Source: Candidatus Zhuqueibacterota bacterium
Lineage (GTDB): Bacteria > Zhuqueibacterota > Zhuqueibacteria > Thermofontimicrobiales > Thiofontviventaceae
Reading direction: 5' to 3'
NCBI GenBank assembly: GCA_016931935.1
Contig: JAFGDW010000145.1
Span: forward strand, 1 to 53,133
Length of the DNA: 53,133 bases
Part shown: positions 37,843-47,700 of the stretch, piece after piece
Numbering within the stretch: the first letter of the stretch is position 1
Layout of the letters: every line of letters starts with the position of its first letter
Notes under the pieces: model-generated
Told to the model about the DNA's origin: nothing
Databases searched by the model: none
The model's input: the letters and a program-made list of their open reading frames with translations, nothing else
Position numbers and translations under genes: made by a program

Positions 37843-38244
37843 TTACACTTTGTCCCGATTTCGTTGTAGTGTAGCAATCGCCAGTTGCTGAGCGCCGGCG
37901 CTTTTAGCAATTGCCAATAAATTGAGGATCATTTTGTGTTCCACCATCCGGTCAGCCTGAATAACGACCAAACGGTTGGGATATTTGTTCACCTGTGCGG
38001 TCAACGCCTTGGTCAGCTCGCCCATGGTGATACTTTGATCATTCAGGGCAAGCTGACCTTCACGGTTACAGGAGATAAGGATTTTCGCTTCGGTTCCGGC
38101 TTCGATTGTCTTAGCGCTGGGCAACTCGATGTCCATATCGGCGGCAGTCATCATCATAGGGGATGTTACCATAAATACAATAACGAGAATCAATGCTACG
38201 CCGATAAGTGGAGTTATATCAACTTTACTAATGGGTTCGTTCAT
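37843..38244 (-). CDS. exbD: ExbD/TolR-family protein lacking the transmembrane Asp
   Basis: 133 residues. One TM segment (ITPLIGVALILVIVFMV) and a periplasmic ExbD/TolR domain (ILISCNREGQLALNDQSI, VVIQADRMVEHKMIL). The essential proton-carrying Asp of the family (D25 of E. coli ExbD, in PFID) is glycine here: PLIG, codon GGC. The rest of the segment is well conserved, so this looks like a specialised subunit, not a wreck. It lies between the Asp-bearing exbD and tonB. Confidence 0.9.
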   Translation of the reverse strand: MNEPISKVDITPLIGVALILVIVFMVTSPMMMTAADMDIELPSAKTIEAGTEAKILISCNREGQLALNDQSITMGELTKALTAQVNKYPNRLVVIQADRMVEHKMILNLLAIAKSAGAQQLAIATLQRNRDKV

Positions 38245-38337
38245 GATTGGGCTCCTGATATTTCACATTATGAATTACACTTTTTCAGATTTGGGAAATA
38301 ATAATGTATTATTTTTGATCTGGATTTATTCTAAGTC

Positions 38338-38431
38338 CAAAGTGATTTTCAGATTTTCATTTTTGAACTTTCCCTTACCTTCGGCCTTCCTTCAAAAGAA
38401 TGGAATGAAGGTCAAATCTGAAAACCACCTT
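38338..38431. repeat. Imperfect inverted repeat between the exbD genes
   Basis: AAGTGATTTTCAGATTT and AAATCTGAAAACCACCTT face each other across ~55 bases in the 213-base gap. It may attenuate transcription between the two exbD genes, or be a decayed repeat. Confidence 0.35.
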
Positions 38432-38457
38432 ATTTAGAGTATAAATAACGAAATCAT

Positions 38458-38877
38458 TTATTTTCTTCGAATGATTGAAAGTTGTTTGGCACCACACTGT
38501 TTGGCCATATCAAGCATCGCAACCACTTTATCGTGCAACACCGAACCATCAGCACTAATGATGACAATCTTGTCCCGACTGGCTGTTAACAATGTTTGCA
38601 ATGAATCCGCAAATTGGGATTCCGCAATCACTGCACCATTCAGTTCGATGTGCTGTTCGGCGGTCAGATTAATTTCAGCCTTAATGTCTGATGCTTCATT
38701 GTCGCTCGTCGCTTGTTTCATCGCGGGCGATGATACGCTAATTGCCGATTGCATGACCATCGGATATGACACCATAAAAATTATTACCAGCGTCAGCGAT
38801 ACATCAATGAGCGATGTCAGGTTTATTTCCGTTAATCCCCGTTGTTGTTGGGGCGATTTATTCATTTTCATTTTCAT
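38458..38877 (-). CDS. exbD: ExbD/TolR-family proton-channel subunit
   Basis: 139 residues with one TM segment (INLTSLIDVSLTLVIIFMV) that keeps the conserved Asp (residue 25), and a periplasmic domain (INLTAEQHIELNGAVI, IVIISADGSVLHDKVV). With ExbB it should form the proton channel. GGAG lies six bases before the ATG. It differs enough from the next exbD that the two are not a recent tandem duplication. Confidence 0.92.
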   Translation of the reverse strand: MKMKMNKSPQQQRGLTEINLTSLIDVSLTLVIIFMVSYPMVMQSAISVSSPAMKQATSDNEASDIKAEINLTAEQHIELNGAVIAESQFADSLQTLLTASRDKIVIISADGSVLHDKVVAMLDMAKQCGAKQLSIIRRK

Positions 38878-39039
38878 CGGGCACTCCGTTGTTGGAAGTG
38901 AAACGTGAAAGGTGAAATGTCAAATGGAGATTGGTTTGGGGTTGATGCTGCGCCATTAAATTGGTGACTATGTCGGCGCGCATCACATCCCCCTGATTTC
39001 GCCTGCGGCAAAATCGTCCCCCTTCAATGAAAGGGGAAT

Positions 39040-39078
39040 ATTCAATCCTGCAGCGCTTGCGGCAGCAGGATTGAATAA
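39040..39078. repeat. Hairpin between exbB and exbD
   Basis: TATTCAATCCTGC and GCAGGATTGAATA form a perfect 13-base stem around a 13-base loop, beside a CCCCTT / AAGGGG mini-palindrome. It lies in the 286-base gap downstream of exbB and may be a dispersed repeat that also tunes expression. Confidence 0.55.
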
Positions 39079-39163
39079 GGGAGATGCTGATCCCATAGAT
39101 GTGTTCAAAAAAATTCATTCAATCACCCGTTTCACGTTTGACGTTTGACCTTTTACCTCAAAA

Positions 39164-39778
39164 TTACCCTGCATACCCTACCAATACCAACACCTTCTTG
39201 CTAATTGCTTCAATTTCTGTCATGACAACCCCTACCTTTCGCAGAAACATATTATAGAACACCACAGCCGGCACGGCCACAACCAGCCCGGCGGCAGTGG
39301 TAATTAATGCTTCAGCAATACCGGACGAAATGACAGCCGGTCCTGCAGAAGCCGATGTCGACAACGCATGAAATGCCTGAATGATGCCAATCACAGTACC
39401 GAACAAACCGATCAACGGGGCGATGTTTCCCAACGTTCCCAACACATTCAAATGCTTCTCCAGTTTTGTGCGTTGCTCCATAGCCACGGCGTCCATTATT
39501 TCTGCAGCGGCTTTGGGACTGTTTTTCGATTCTACGAGCCCACTTTTTACGACAGCAGCAATCGGCGCGAGTGATGTGTTACAAATGGTAATTGCGCTCT
39601 CCAGACTTTCATTTTTCAAGGCATCGCGCACTTTCATGAAAAACTGATCGGCATTGATCGACGTTTGCTTCATAAACAACCAGCGTTCGAAGACAAATCC
39701 CAATACCATCACAGAGCATCCCATTAAAATCATCATGGTGACGCTGGACCGAATCGTTTCGAGAATGTTAAGTTCCAT
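39164..39778 (-). CDS. exbB: ExbB/TolQ/MotA-family proton-channel protein
   Basis: 204 residues with three TM segments: MMILMGCSVMVLGFVF near the N terminus, and two near the C terminus. The MotA/TolQ/ExbB signature is LGNIAPLIGLFGTVIGIIQAF followed by ALITTAAGLVVAVPAVVFY; both helices keep the Thr residues that line the channel. It should form a pentamer around an ExbD dimer. AGGAG precedes the ATG. It is followed by two exbD genes and tonB, and preceded by the TPR gene across a MITE. Confidence 0.93.
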   Translation of the reverse strand: MELNILETIRSSVTMMILMGCSVMVLGFVFERWLFMKQTSINADQFFMKVRDALKNESLESAITICNTSLAPIAAVVKSGLVESKNSPKAAAEIMDAVAMEQRTKLEKHLNVLGTLGNIAPLIGLFGTVIGIIQAFHALSTSASAGPAVISSGIAEALITTAAGLVVAVPAVVFYNMFLRKVGVVMTEIEAISKKVLVLVGYAG

Positions 39779-39911
39779 GGTGTATCTCCTGTAAGTGAAA
39801 GGTGAATGTGTTTAAAGCAACCGGACATCGTACCCAGCGTCTCGCTGGGTGCGTTTATTCTGCGGCTCTGCCGCTATTAGAGTTCTTTTTGAAGACCATC
39901 TCAATGCTTGG

Positions 39912-40040
39912 GGCTGTATCAAAAGTCAAAATTCGTATAATTTCTTCATGCTAAGCGAAGTCGAAGCATATTATTTTATCGTAAGTTATCATCCTTCGAC
40001 TACGCTCAGAATGAAGCTTGACATGACTTTTGATACAGCC
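39912..40040. mobile_element. MITE-like element with 17-base terminal inverted repeats
   Basis: GGCTGTATCAAAAGTCA (39912-39928) and TGACTTTTGATACAGCC (40024-40040) are perfect inverted copies. Inside is a second, imperfect palindrome (CTAAGCGAAGTCGAAG / CTTCGACTACGCTCAG) shared with the REP cluster at 14103. The 129 bases encode nothing. It separates the TPR gene from exbB. Confidence 0.78.
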
Positions 40041-40090
40041 GCAAAACACCACGCTACCAGTCAGAGCCTGGTAACGATAATCGATAGTAG

Positions 40091-43000
40091 CTATCTCTTC
40101 AGCACCTGTAACCGCTCCCTGGCAGCGGATATCCAACATTCGTCGGCTGTGCTGTTCGCCAGCATTTCATACGATTTGATGGCCTTTTCATGATCCCCCG
40201 CATTTTCATAAATCGAAGCCAACTGCGCGATTGCACTGAGCCGATAATAATCATCCGCGGATCCGTTTTTAATCGCCCATTGAAATGCGCGAATAGCTTC
40301 CTGATATTTATTTAGTGACATGTTCATATTCCCCAGCCGAAACGCGGCTTCTACAGCAATTGCCGTCTCTTTGCAGGTCATCAACTCCTGACACATCGTG
40401 ATAGCCGACTGGACCTGATCGATTTCGGACATTAACGTCGCCAATTGCAATTGGACCTGGTTCCGGTTGGCAACATCCGGATACTGCTGCAAGAATCCCT
40501 GCAAGTACTCAATCGCCTTCGATTTCTGATTCAGGCGATCATAGCACATCCCGATATTTTGCATGGCCGAAGCCAGAAACTCGGATTTCGGATATTGCCG
40601 TTCCAGTGTCGTGAACTGATCAAGCGCCGACAGATAGCTTTCCTGATTGAAGTAACCGATTCCCAGCAAATAATAGGCTTCCGGCACCAGTGTGCTGTTC
40701 GGGAAATACTGAATGAAGCGCCGTAGTTCCTGATTGGCAGCATCATACTGTTCCTGAGCCATTTGTGCCTTGGCCAGAGAGAACTGAGCGTCCATTGCAT
40801 AGGACGTGTTCGGATATAATGTTACAATTTCCTTGAATGCCACCACCGATTCCGCATATTGGCCATCTGTGAATAGTTGCCCGGCGATGCGGAATCGTGC
40901 ATCCGCAGCTAAATCGGAATTGGCTGCCTGCTCCACAACTTTTGCCAAAGCCTCACTGGCCGCATCAGTCTGGCCGAGTTGGAAATAACACAACTGCATA
41001 CCTTCGAGCGCATCCTTGTTGCCGTCGTGCGTGGGAAACATGGTGAGATAGGAGTTATATCGTTCAATCGCGATTTCATAGTGACCTGCGTTGTAGGCGC
41101 CTTGCGCCATTCGCAAACTGCTTTCCGCAGCCAGAGTGTTTGTCGGATAATGTTCCAGAATATACCCGAACGCACTGTCGGCCTCGGCAAAATAGTTCGC
41201 CTGAAAATAAGTATCCGCCGCTTTGAATTTAGCTTCAGGGGCGTATTCCGATTCCGGATACTGCGCCACCAATTTTTCCCAATACTCAATCGCCTGATTG
41301 TAGTACTGTAGCCGGTACAGACTTTCAGCCACACGAAACATGGATTTTTCGATTAAAGGTTGATTGCCAGCAACTCCTTCCGAATCCACATCGATCGGGT
41401 ACTGCCGAATGGCTTCTTCATAGCGTTGCGCATGATACAATGCAGTCGCCAATCCATAGCGTGCGAGTAACTTGCTAGCACCAGACACCCGATAATTGAC
41501 AGTTTCAAAACGAACAATGGCAGAATCGATGGCTTGCGTTTGCAACGCACACCAGGCCTGACCGATCTGCGCCTTTTCACTGATATCATCCGGTGTGTTG
41601 GACTGTGCACGTTCATAAGCCTGCATGGCGACATCATAATGTTTAAGAAAATAGGCCGCATCGGCCAACATCAATTGAACGCCACGTTGCCACACGCTGC
41701 GATGGTCGGCGGAATCACTCGCAGCGATCATATTGCTGCTATGGATGATTTTCTGATAATTTCCGGTTTCAAAATCCTGTTTCAATAATTCGAATAACGC
41801 AGCGTGAAAAATATCATCATTCGATTGCGCCTGAACGATCGCCTTCAGGAAATACGCGCGTGTCGAAGCATTCTCCTGCATCGCCAACATGAAATTTGCT
41901 GCGGGCATCAGATCATCTTTTGGGAATAATGCGAGAAACTGCCGCAAACTATTCATCGCAGCAATAGTATCCCCTTTTGCTAACTCAGCCAAACCGGCCT
42001 TCATTTTTGCCACTGGCGCTAGCGGAGAGCGCAGATTGATTGCCGCCAATGTGTGAAATTTATGAATCGCCTGTTGCGCTTTATCGGGATCGATCTGTCC
42101 CATTCGCGCAAGACATTCGCCTTCCATATACTGAAATGCACCGGCATGTTGTGGCGATACGGGGAAACGGAACTCTGCCAGCGCATCATTATACTGCATC
42201 AGGTTGAGATAGGCCCAACCAAGCCGGAAGTGGACGACCGCCGCGTAACGGGTTTGCGGGAAATATTGCAGCAAGCGATTGTACTCAGAACGTGCCGCCA
42301 GCCAGTCCCCTGCGCGCATAAACACTTCCGCTGCCTGAAATAGTGCATTTTCAGCAGCCGGCGTATTTGGATACAAATCGTGTAACTTTTTATAAATACT
42401 GACGGCCATCATCTGGTTGTCCTGCTGATCGTATGCCTGTGCCAGCGTTTGAAGCGCGTTAACACTGGTAGCGCCGTCGAGTAAATTAATGGCGCGATCG
42501 GCATCGTGACGAACCAATGCGGCCATGGCCTGCATCGTGAGCACACGTTCATCGGTTTGATAAACAGAATTCGCTTCGACTGCCTGCAATGTTAGCGAGT
42601 CACACATCGCCCAATCATTCTTTTGTACTGCACACCAGGCTAATATCACCCGCGCTTCAACCGGATTGAATGGATCTTCCAGATTGGATATAATCCGTTT
42701 TAGCAATGTGGTTGCCGCCTCGATGTTTTGTTCCTGCAAGTACAGTTTGGCGTCTCGCAGCAACGCTTCGTTTATCATGGTTATCGGAAATTCTCGTTTG
42801 CTGTGATAAATTTGTTCCAGCGTATTATGCGCATCCCGACATTTATCCATTTTGATGAATAGATCAGCAGCCAGCATGGCAGCGCGGCCAAACATAACCG
42901 GATCATCGGCATCTTTCATGACGATTTTACATTGCTGCAAAGCTTGTTCGAATGTGCCAGTTTGTTCGGATAATTTTACAGCAGCAGTCCAGCTATCCCA

Positions 43001-43252
43001 AATTTTTGGATATGAATCGCCGGCGAGAACTATAGCAGTTCCAGTGAAAAATAACGTCAGCATTACAGCAACCCAACGCATATCGTTCCGTCGCAGAGCG
43101 ACGGAATGCAGCCGGGACGGTCTCCGTCCAGCATACAGACCGATTAAAGTAGCATGTTTACTTATTGCTTCACATAACGCAACGCAGAGCGTTGCTGCTA
43201 CATTCCGATCCCGACGCATCGGGACGGAGCGATGCTTATTTAACAATCCCAT
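40091..43252 (-). CDS. Large periplasmic TPR-repeat protein
   Basis: About 1050 residues from ATG 43252, which has AAGGAG six bases upstream. A good signal peptide (MRWVAVMLTLFFTGTAIVLAG) begins only at residue 58 (ATG 43081). If that is the real start the protein has 996 residues. The mature protein is a near-continuous array of 34-residue tetratricopeptide repeats of the YbgF/BamD kind (for example YPNTPAAENALFQAAEVF, YPESEYAPEAKFKAAD, YPNTSYAMDAQFSLAK, YPDVANRNQ). Such solenoids bind proteins, often linking inner-membrane motors to outer-membrane parts. It lies between the PorV-like gene and exbB. The leader between the two starts is made of palindromic repeats. Confidence 0.87.
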   Translation of the reverse strand: MGLLNKHRSVPMRRDRNVAATLCVALCEAISKHATLIGLYAGRRPSRLHSVALRRNDMRWVAVMLTLFFTGTAIVLAGDSYPKIWDSWTAAVKLSEQTGTFEQALQQCKIVMKDADDPVMFGRAAMLAADLFIKMDKCRDAHNTLEQIYHSKREFPITMINEALLRDAKLYLQEQNIEAATTLLKRIISNLEDPFNPVEARVILAWCAVQKNDWAMCDSLTLQAVEANSVYQTDERVLTMQAMAALVRHDADRAINLLDGATSVNALQTLAQAYDQQDNQMMAVSIYKKLHDLYPNTPAAENALFQAAEVFMRAGDWLAARSEYNRLLQYFPQTRYAAVVHFRLGWAYLNLMQYNDALAEFRFPVSPQHAGAFQYMEGECLARMGQIDPDKAQQAIHKFHTLAAINLRSPLAPVAKMKAGLAELAKGDTIAAMNSLRQFLALFPKDDLMPAANFMLAMQENASTRAYFLKAIVQAQSNDDIFHAALFELLKQDFETGNYQKIIHSSNMIAASDSADHRSVWQRGVQLMLADAAYFLKHYDVAMQAYERAQSNTPDDISEKAQIGQAWCALQTQAIDSAIVRFETVNYRVSGASKLLARYGLATALYHAQRYEEAIRQYPIDVDSEGVAGNQPLIEKSMFRVAESLYRLQYYNQAIEYWEKLVAQYPESEYAPEAKFKAADTYFQANYFAEADSAFGYILEHYPTNTLAAESSLRMAQGAYNAGHYEIAIERYNSYLTMFPTHDGNKDALEGMQLCYFQLGQTDAASEALAKVVEQAANSDLAADARFRIAGQLFTDGQYAESVVAFKEIVTLYPNTSYAMDAQFSLAKAQMAQEQYDAANQELRRFIQYFPNSTLVPEAYYLLGIGYFNQESYLSALDQFTTLERQYPKSEFLASAMQNIGMCYDRLNQKSKAIEYLQGFLQQYPDVANRNQVQLQLATLMSEIDQVQSAITMCQELMTCKETAIAVEAAFRLGNMNMSLNKYQEAIRAFQWAIKNGSADDYYRLSAIAQLASIYENAGDHEKAIKSYEMLANSTADECWISAARERLQVLKR
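43086..43224. repeat. Cluster of four small palindromes at the 5' end of the TPR gene
   Basis: TTCCGTCG-N5-CGACGGAA (43086-43106), GGACGG-N3-CCGTCC (43115-43129), GCAACGC-N3-GCGTTGC (43179-43195) and TCCCGA-N4-TCGGGA (43209-43224). They lie between the strong ribosome binding site and the signal peptide of the TPR protein, and remain open in that frame. Confidence 0.7.
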
Positions 43253-43314
43253 AATAATCTCCTTATCTCCGTGTCTCCCCATCTCCTTGTCTCCCACTCT
43301 CCATCACCAAGCCA

Positions 43315-44574
43315 TTATTTCACAACCTCATTCAATCCCAGCGATCCCTCCGGACCACGCGTATCAATCGTCACCAGACCACCCTCGTTTGTTAAATTCT
43401 TACCGTTAATGGTAACTACTTCAAACCGATAATTGAAATTGCCATCTTCAACTAAAATTCCGCGATTATCACGTCCGTCCCAGATAATTTCTTCGGGAAT
43501 TGCGCCATCAGCCGTGAAATGACGAATAATGTCTCCCGTTGTATTCAGAATACTGAATTCCCAACGTGCAATCGGCTGCCGGCTCTTGGCATGCAATTTG
43601 ATGTGCGACAGATTAATTTCTCCGGTCGGGGAAAACACATCCGGGCTGGCGATAGCATTGATACCGAAACCACCAAATGTATATTTCACGGCAAAGCGAT
43701 GATTGTAACCCAGGTCGTTCACACTACTGCTGCTGTAATCCACGCCATAATCCTGAAATGAGAATCCGAGACCAAACGTGAAGCGGCCATTTTCCATGCC
43801 CGTGCGCAACGCCAATCGATTAATAGGCAGGTACTCGACGCCAATGTCAAGTGTCATTTTGCCCCAGCCGACGATTTGCCCGACATCCGTGCTCAGCATC
43901 AATTGATTATTGAGTAGCGGTACGGCAACACCCATGCGCATCTGCATCGGGTATTTCTGTGCCTGTTCGACAAGCGTTACATTCGGCATCAACGCATTAG
44001 TAATCGCCATGCCTATTTCGAACCGGTCAAATAACCGGCGCTTCACACCCAGATCGATGCCGTGGCCAATACCGGATACATTCATTATTTTCTGAGACAC
44101 AAGCTTGTAGCTGCCACCCACAGAAAAGCCATAACCGACTTCTTTGGCCCACGACAGTAGAAACGCCATGTCCATCATTTTGAATTGGCCAACATTTTCG
44201 TTCAACACCGTGCGTTGCTCAAATTCACCGGATGACAACGCTAGCACTCCAAATCCGATATTCCCGAATTGTTCAGTCGGGGCTACAGCGGCGAAATAGT
44301 CAAAATTGGTGTCCATAAACAGTTGGGAATGGGTCAGGTATAGCTGGAATTTTTCCTGGGCGCAAATACCCGCAGGGTTCCAGTAGATCGCCGACGCGTC
44401 GTTTGCCAACGCAGTGTAAGCCTTGCCCATGCCAAGCGCACGTGCGCCAACGCCCATATGCAGGTAAGCGCCGGGCATCCCGGCCAGGCCGTCCTGCGCG
44501 TCTGCATGATTCACACAAGTCAGCAGGAGAATCAGCAGCATTGTCAGTTTCACATTCGTCATCCGCATAATCAT
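43315..44574 (-). CDS. PorV/UPF0164-like outer-membrane barrel with FlgD-Ig domain
   Basis: 419 residues. The signal peptide ends near NHADAQ. GVGARALGMGKAYTALAND followed by ASAIYWNPAGI is the hallmark of the PorV/PorQ/UPF0164 barrel family, which in type IX secretion shuttles or anchors cargo at the outer membrane. The barrel spans ~27-320. A FlgD-type Ig domain follows (EEIIWDGRDNRGILVEDGNFNY), an addition not present in classical PorV. ATGs at 44574 and 44568 are both possible behind GAGG. It lies 160 bases downstream of the giant surface gene, an obvious cargo, and 62 bases before the TPR gene. Confidence 0.85.
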   Translation of the reverse strand: MIMRMTNVKLTMLLILLLTCVNHADAQDGLAGMPGAYLHMGVGARALGMGKAYTALANDASAIYWNPAGICAQEKFQLYLTHSQLFMDTNFDYFAAVAPTEQFGNIGFGVLALSSGEFEQRTVLNENVGQFKMMDMAFLLSWAKEVGYGFSVGGSYKLVSQKIMNVSGIGHGIDLGVKRRLFDRFEIGMAITNALMPNVTLVEQAQKYPMQMRMGVAVPLLNNQLMLSTDVGQIVGWGKMTLDIGVEYLPINRLALRTGMENGRFTFGLGFSFQDYGVDYSSSSVNDLGYNHRFAVKYTFGGFGINAIASPDVFSPTGEINLSHIKLHAKSRQPIARWEFSILNTTGDIIRHFTADGAIPEEIIWDGRDNRGILVEDGNFNYRFEVVTINGKNLTNEGGLVTIDTRGPEGSLGLNEVVK

Positions 44575-44733
44575 GTACCTCGCTTTTCTAATTCATTGGT
44601 GTCTTTTTCGTACTCAATAAATCATATGTTATGATTAAAATGTGGTCACCCTATAAAACATCCCCTTAAATCCCCCTTCAAAGGGGGATGTCCTGCAAGT
44701 AGTATTAATTTTTCTACAATTTACCATCTTCAA

Positions 44734-47700
44734 TTACCTCAACACCGCAATCTTCCGTTTTGCATCCATAATTTTGCGTCCATTGGCCTCGGCGCGAGCA
44801 ACCAGGATGTAACCACCGTTCCCAACCATCTTGCCGCGATCATTCGTGCCGTTCCAGGTAATCGAATTTGGATGACTGCTGTTGGCCCGGCCACGAGCGC
44901 CTTCTGCACCCGCGTTGATATGGCGTGACCACACCAGATTCCCGAACAAATCGTATATCCGCAAGCTGACGTCGGCATCTTCGGCCAAATAGTAATCGAT
45001 GGTGGTGACATCTGATTCCACACCAAACGGATTGGGATAATTGAGCGGCACACCGTTCGGTTGGGAAGACGGCGTCAGGTTGATGACTATTTCCATGTCA
45101 ACAAACAGTGAATCGATCGACAACCGCACGATGTTGGATTCTGTGGTACGGCCAGCGGTGAATTCAAACCGGATGGTACCGCTGCTGTCGGAAACCACAC
45201 TGGTTTGCGCCAACGTGCCAAACCCTTCAACAAGCTGTAATGCAACTTCCTCACCAGCGACCGGATTATCGGTGCCATCCTTCAATACCGAGGTCAACGT
45301 GCATTTTTCCAGGGCGCGCAGCTCTTTGGCTTTTTCAGGGATTTCAATGGTTTTCACGCGACCGGCAATCACATCAATGGGATCTGAGTAAGCAATGTCA
45401 TTCCCAAGATCATCGAATACCTCAAACCGAATCGAGCCGACCTGATTCATCACTTCCTTAACTGTACGTTTTCCGGTCTGCAAATTGAACGATGGCAACG
45501 ACAACTCACCGGCTTCTTCATTCATGTTATCTGATTTGACCGCATTCACATAAACCAGTTGATTGGCACTCGCAACCGTTTCGCCGATGCCATTGCGGAA
45601 ATAGACAGTTAGATTGAATTCTTCACCGGCAATAATGTCTTCAGCGGGCAGTTCAATTTCATAATGCAATCCACCAACAATCACTTCCACCACCGTTTCA
45701 TTCACTGTCTGGATCGCTGTATTGGTCTGGTTGGTAGCGCGCAACACCTGATTGCCGCCCTGAGACAATGTCACACTAAATTGTGCCTGTCCTGCTATCA
45801 ACAGTGTGTCAGGGGGATAGATTATGGCGTTCTGATCAGTGGCAAACATGCTGACACGGTCGGCGGGCGCATTGGTGACCAGATTCCAGTAATCATCCAC
45901 AGCTACGACATTCACATCGAATGCCAGGCCCGAGGTTTGCGCAATCGCCTTGCCAGCGCGTCCCGGCGTGTTCAATGAACTTTCTTCAGTATCGCCCGGG
46001 AGCAATGTTTCGCCGGGCATCAATAGTACAAGCTGGCTGAACGTTGCGGCAGCGATATTCACCGTATCGCTCCACGCATTGCTCAACGAATCCGCATCCA
46101 TAAATCGAGCGCCAATGCGATGTGAGCGAGCAGCACGGAAATTAATGGGGATAGCAGCCTGCCCCTGTGTCAATGTATACTGAAATTCATGTACAGCAAA
46201 TGAATCACTGGTCGTCAGCACAATCGTTGAATCCACATCCGTACGAATGTTCCACCAGGCATCCACCGCGCGGACATTTACTGTCACAGCATTTCCGGCA
46301 ATAGATGACTGCGGTTCACCTTTGCGAGCGTTTCCGACGCCCGGGGTCGCAGTTTCTCCGGGGAGAAGCACCTGCAAACCTGCAAGTGTGTCCGGCACAA
46401 TTTTGAATGTATTGGAGAAACCGGTGTGCGTATTCGGCGCTGGTACATAATCCGCAGCGTATAGTATCACGGCTGAATCGGATTTGGTCACAGCAATTTC
46501 ACCTGTCCATGTTCCATTGGCAAGCGTGACGCCGGTTTGAGTGATTGTCCCGTTTCCTGTAGAGGCGGAGATGATAATATCCCCTTCGAAATCCACAACC
46601 GGATAGTTATATTGATTGAAAGCATCAATACGGATAGTGAACGGACGACCAGCTACAAATTCGCTGTCGATTGTGGAAAAGACAAAGTGATGAATCTGAC
46701 CGGACTGGGCATAAAACGTGGTGGATGTATCCGGCTGTATTGAAAGCTTCGAACTGGACACGATAATGCGATGATGCCCTTCTGTCAACAACGTCATCGA
46801 ATATGTGGTTGTTGATTTTGTTTGAATAGTGTCCGCCGGTACATCCGCCAGCTTATCGGTTGAAGCGAAGTAGATTGGCAAGCTATCCGGTATTACCGTA
46901 TTCCACCAGACGTCCGTCGTATTGACGCGTACTTGAAACGGCACGCCAATCACCTGGGCAGCAGGTGTGCCCTGACGTCCTGTACCAATACCCGGCTGAG
47001 CCGTCTCACCATCAAGAATCACCTGAAGGCGGGCTAACGGACCCGGTACCAGAGTAAACGGATTGCTGTTGCCGCGCACCACATCGGCAAAATCATGAAT
47101 GTTCAAATGCACACTCTGCGCCGACTTTGTCAATCGAACACTGCCTTGCCACATTCCGTTCACAAACTCAATGTCGCTTCCGATCATCGTTCCGGGACCG
47201 GTGGAAACTGTCATGCTGGCAGCTTCGTTATAGGAATCAACAATACTGCCACTGCCATCCACAGCGCGAACGACGATACGAATCGAATCACCAGCCGTTT
47301 GCGGGCTGTTGATCGGATCGAACACAAAGCTGGCCACCGAACCGGTAATCACGCGGATTAGCGACGACGTACTCGATGAAATTTGCTCACCCGATTTATA
47401 ATGCGCAGTGATGGTCCAATAACCGGGTGATGAAAATCGCATGTCAGAGAATGTAACAGTTCCGGTCTGCAAGGCGGCATCGAGCGGTAAATTCGCCTGA
47501 GTATCGGTGGAGGTCAAGCCAATCGTACCGGTGGCTGCGGGAATCGGATTCCACCAGCTATCCACAGCGTTCACGATCACCACGAGTGCATCGCCAACAA
47601 TTTGCGGACTCGCTTCACCGGATTTTCCGGGGGCAATTCCCGGCGTGCCGGTTTCGCCCGGTACCAGTACCTGCAATTGTGTAAATTCACCCGGCGTTAC

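Noticed and set aside
38858..39118. Minus-strand open frame of 86 codons between exbB and exbD
   Set aside because: It is built from the hairpin repeat and overlaps the exbD start; no domain.
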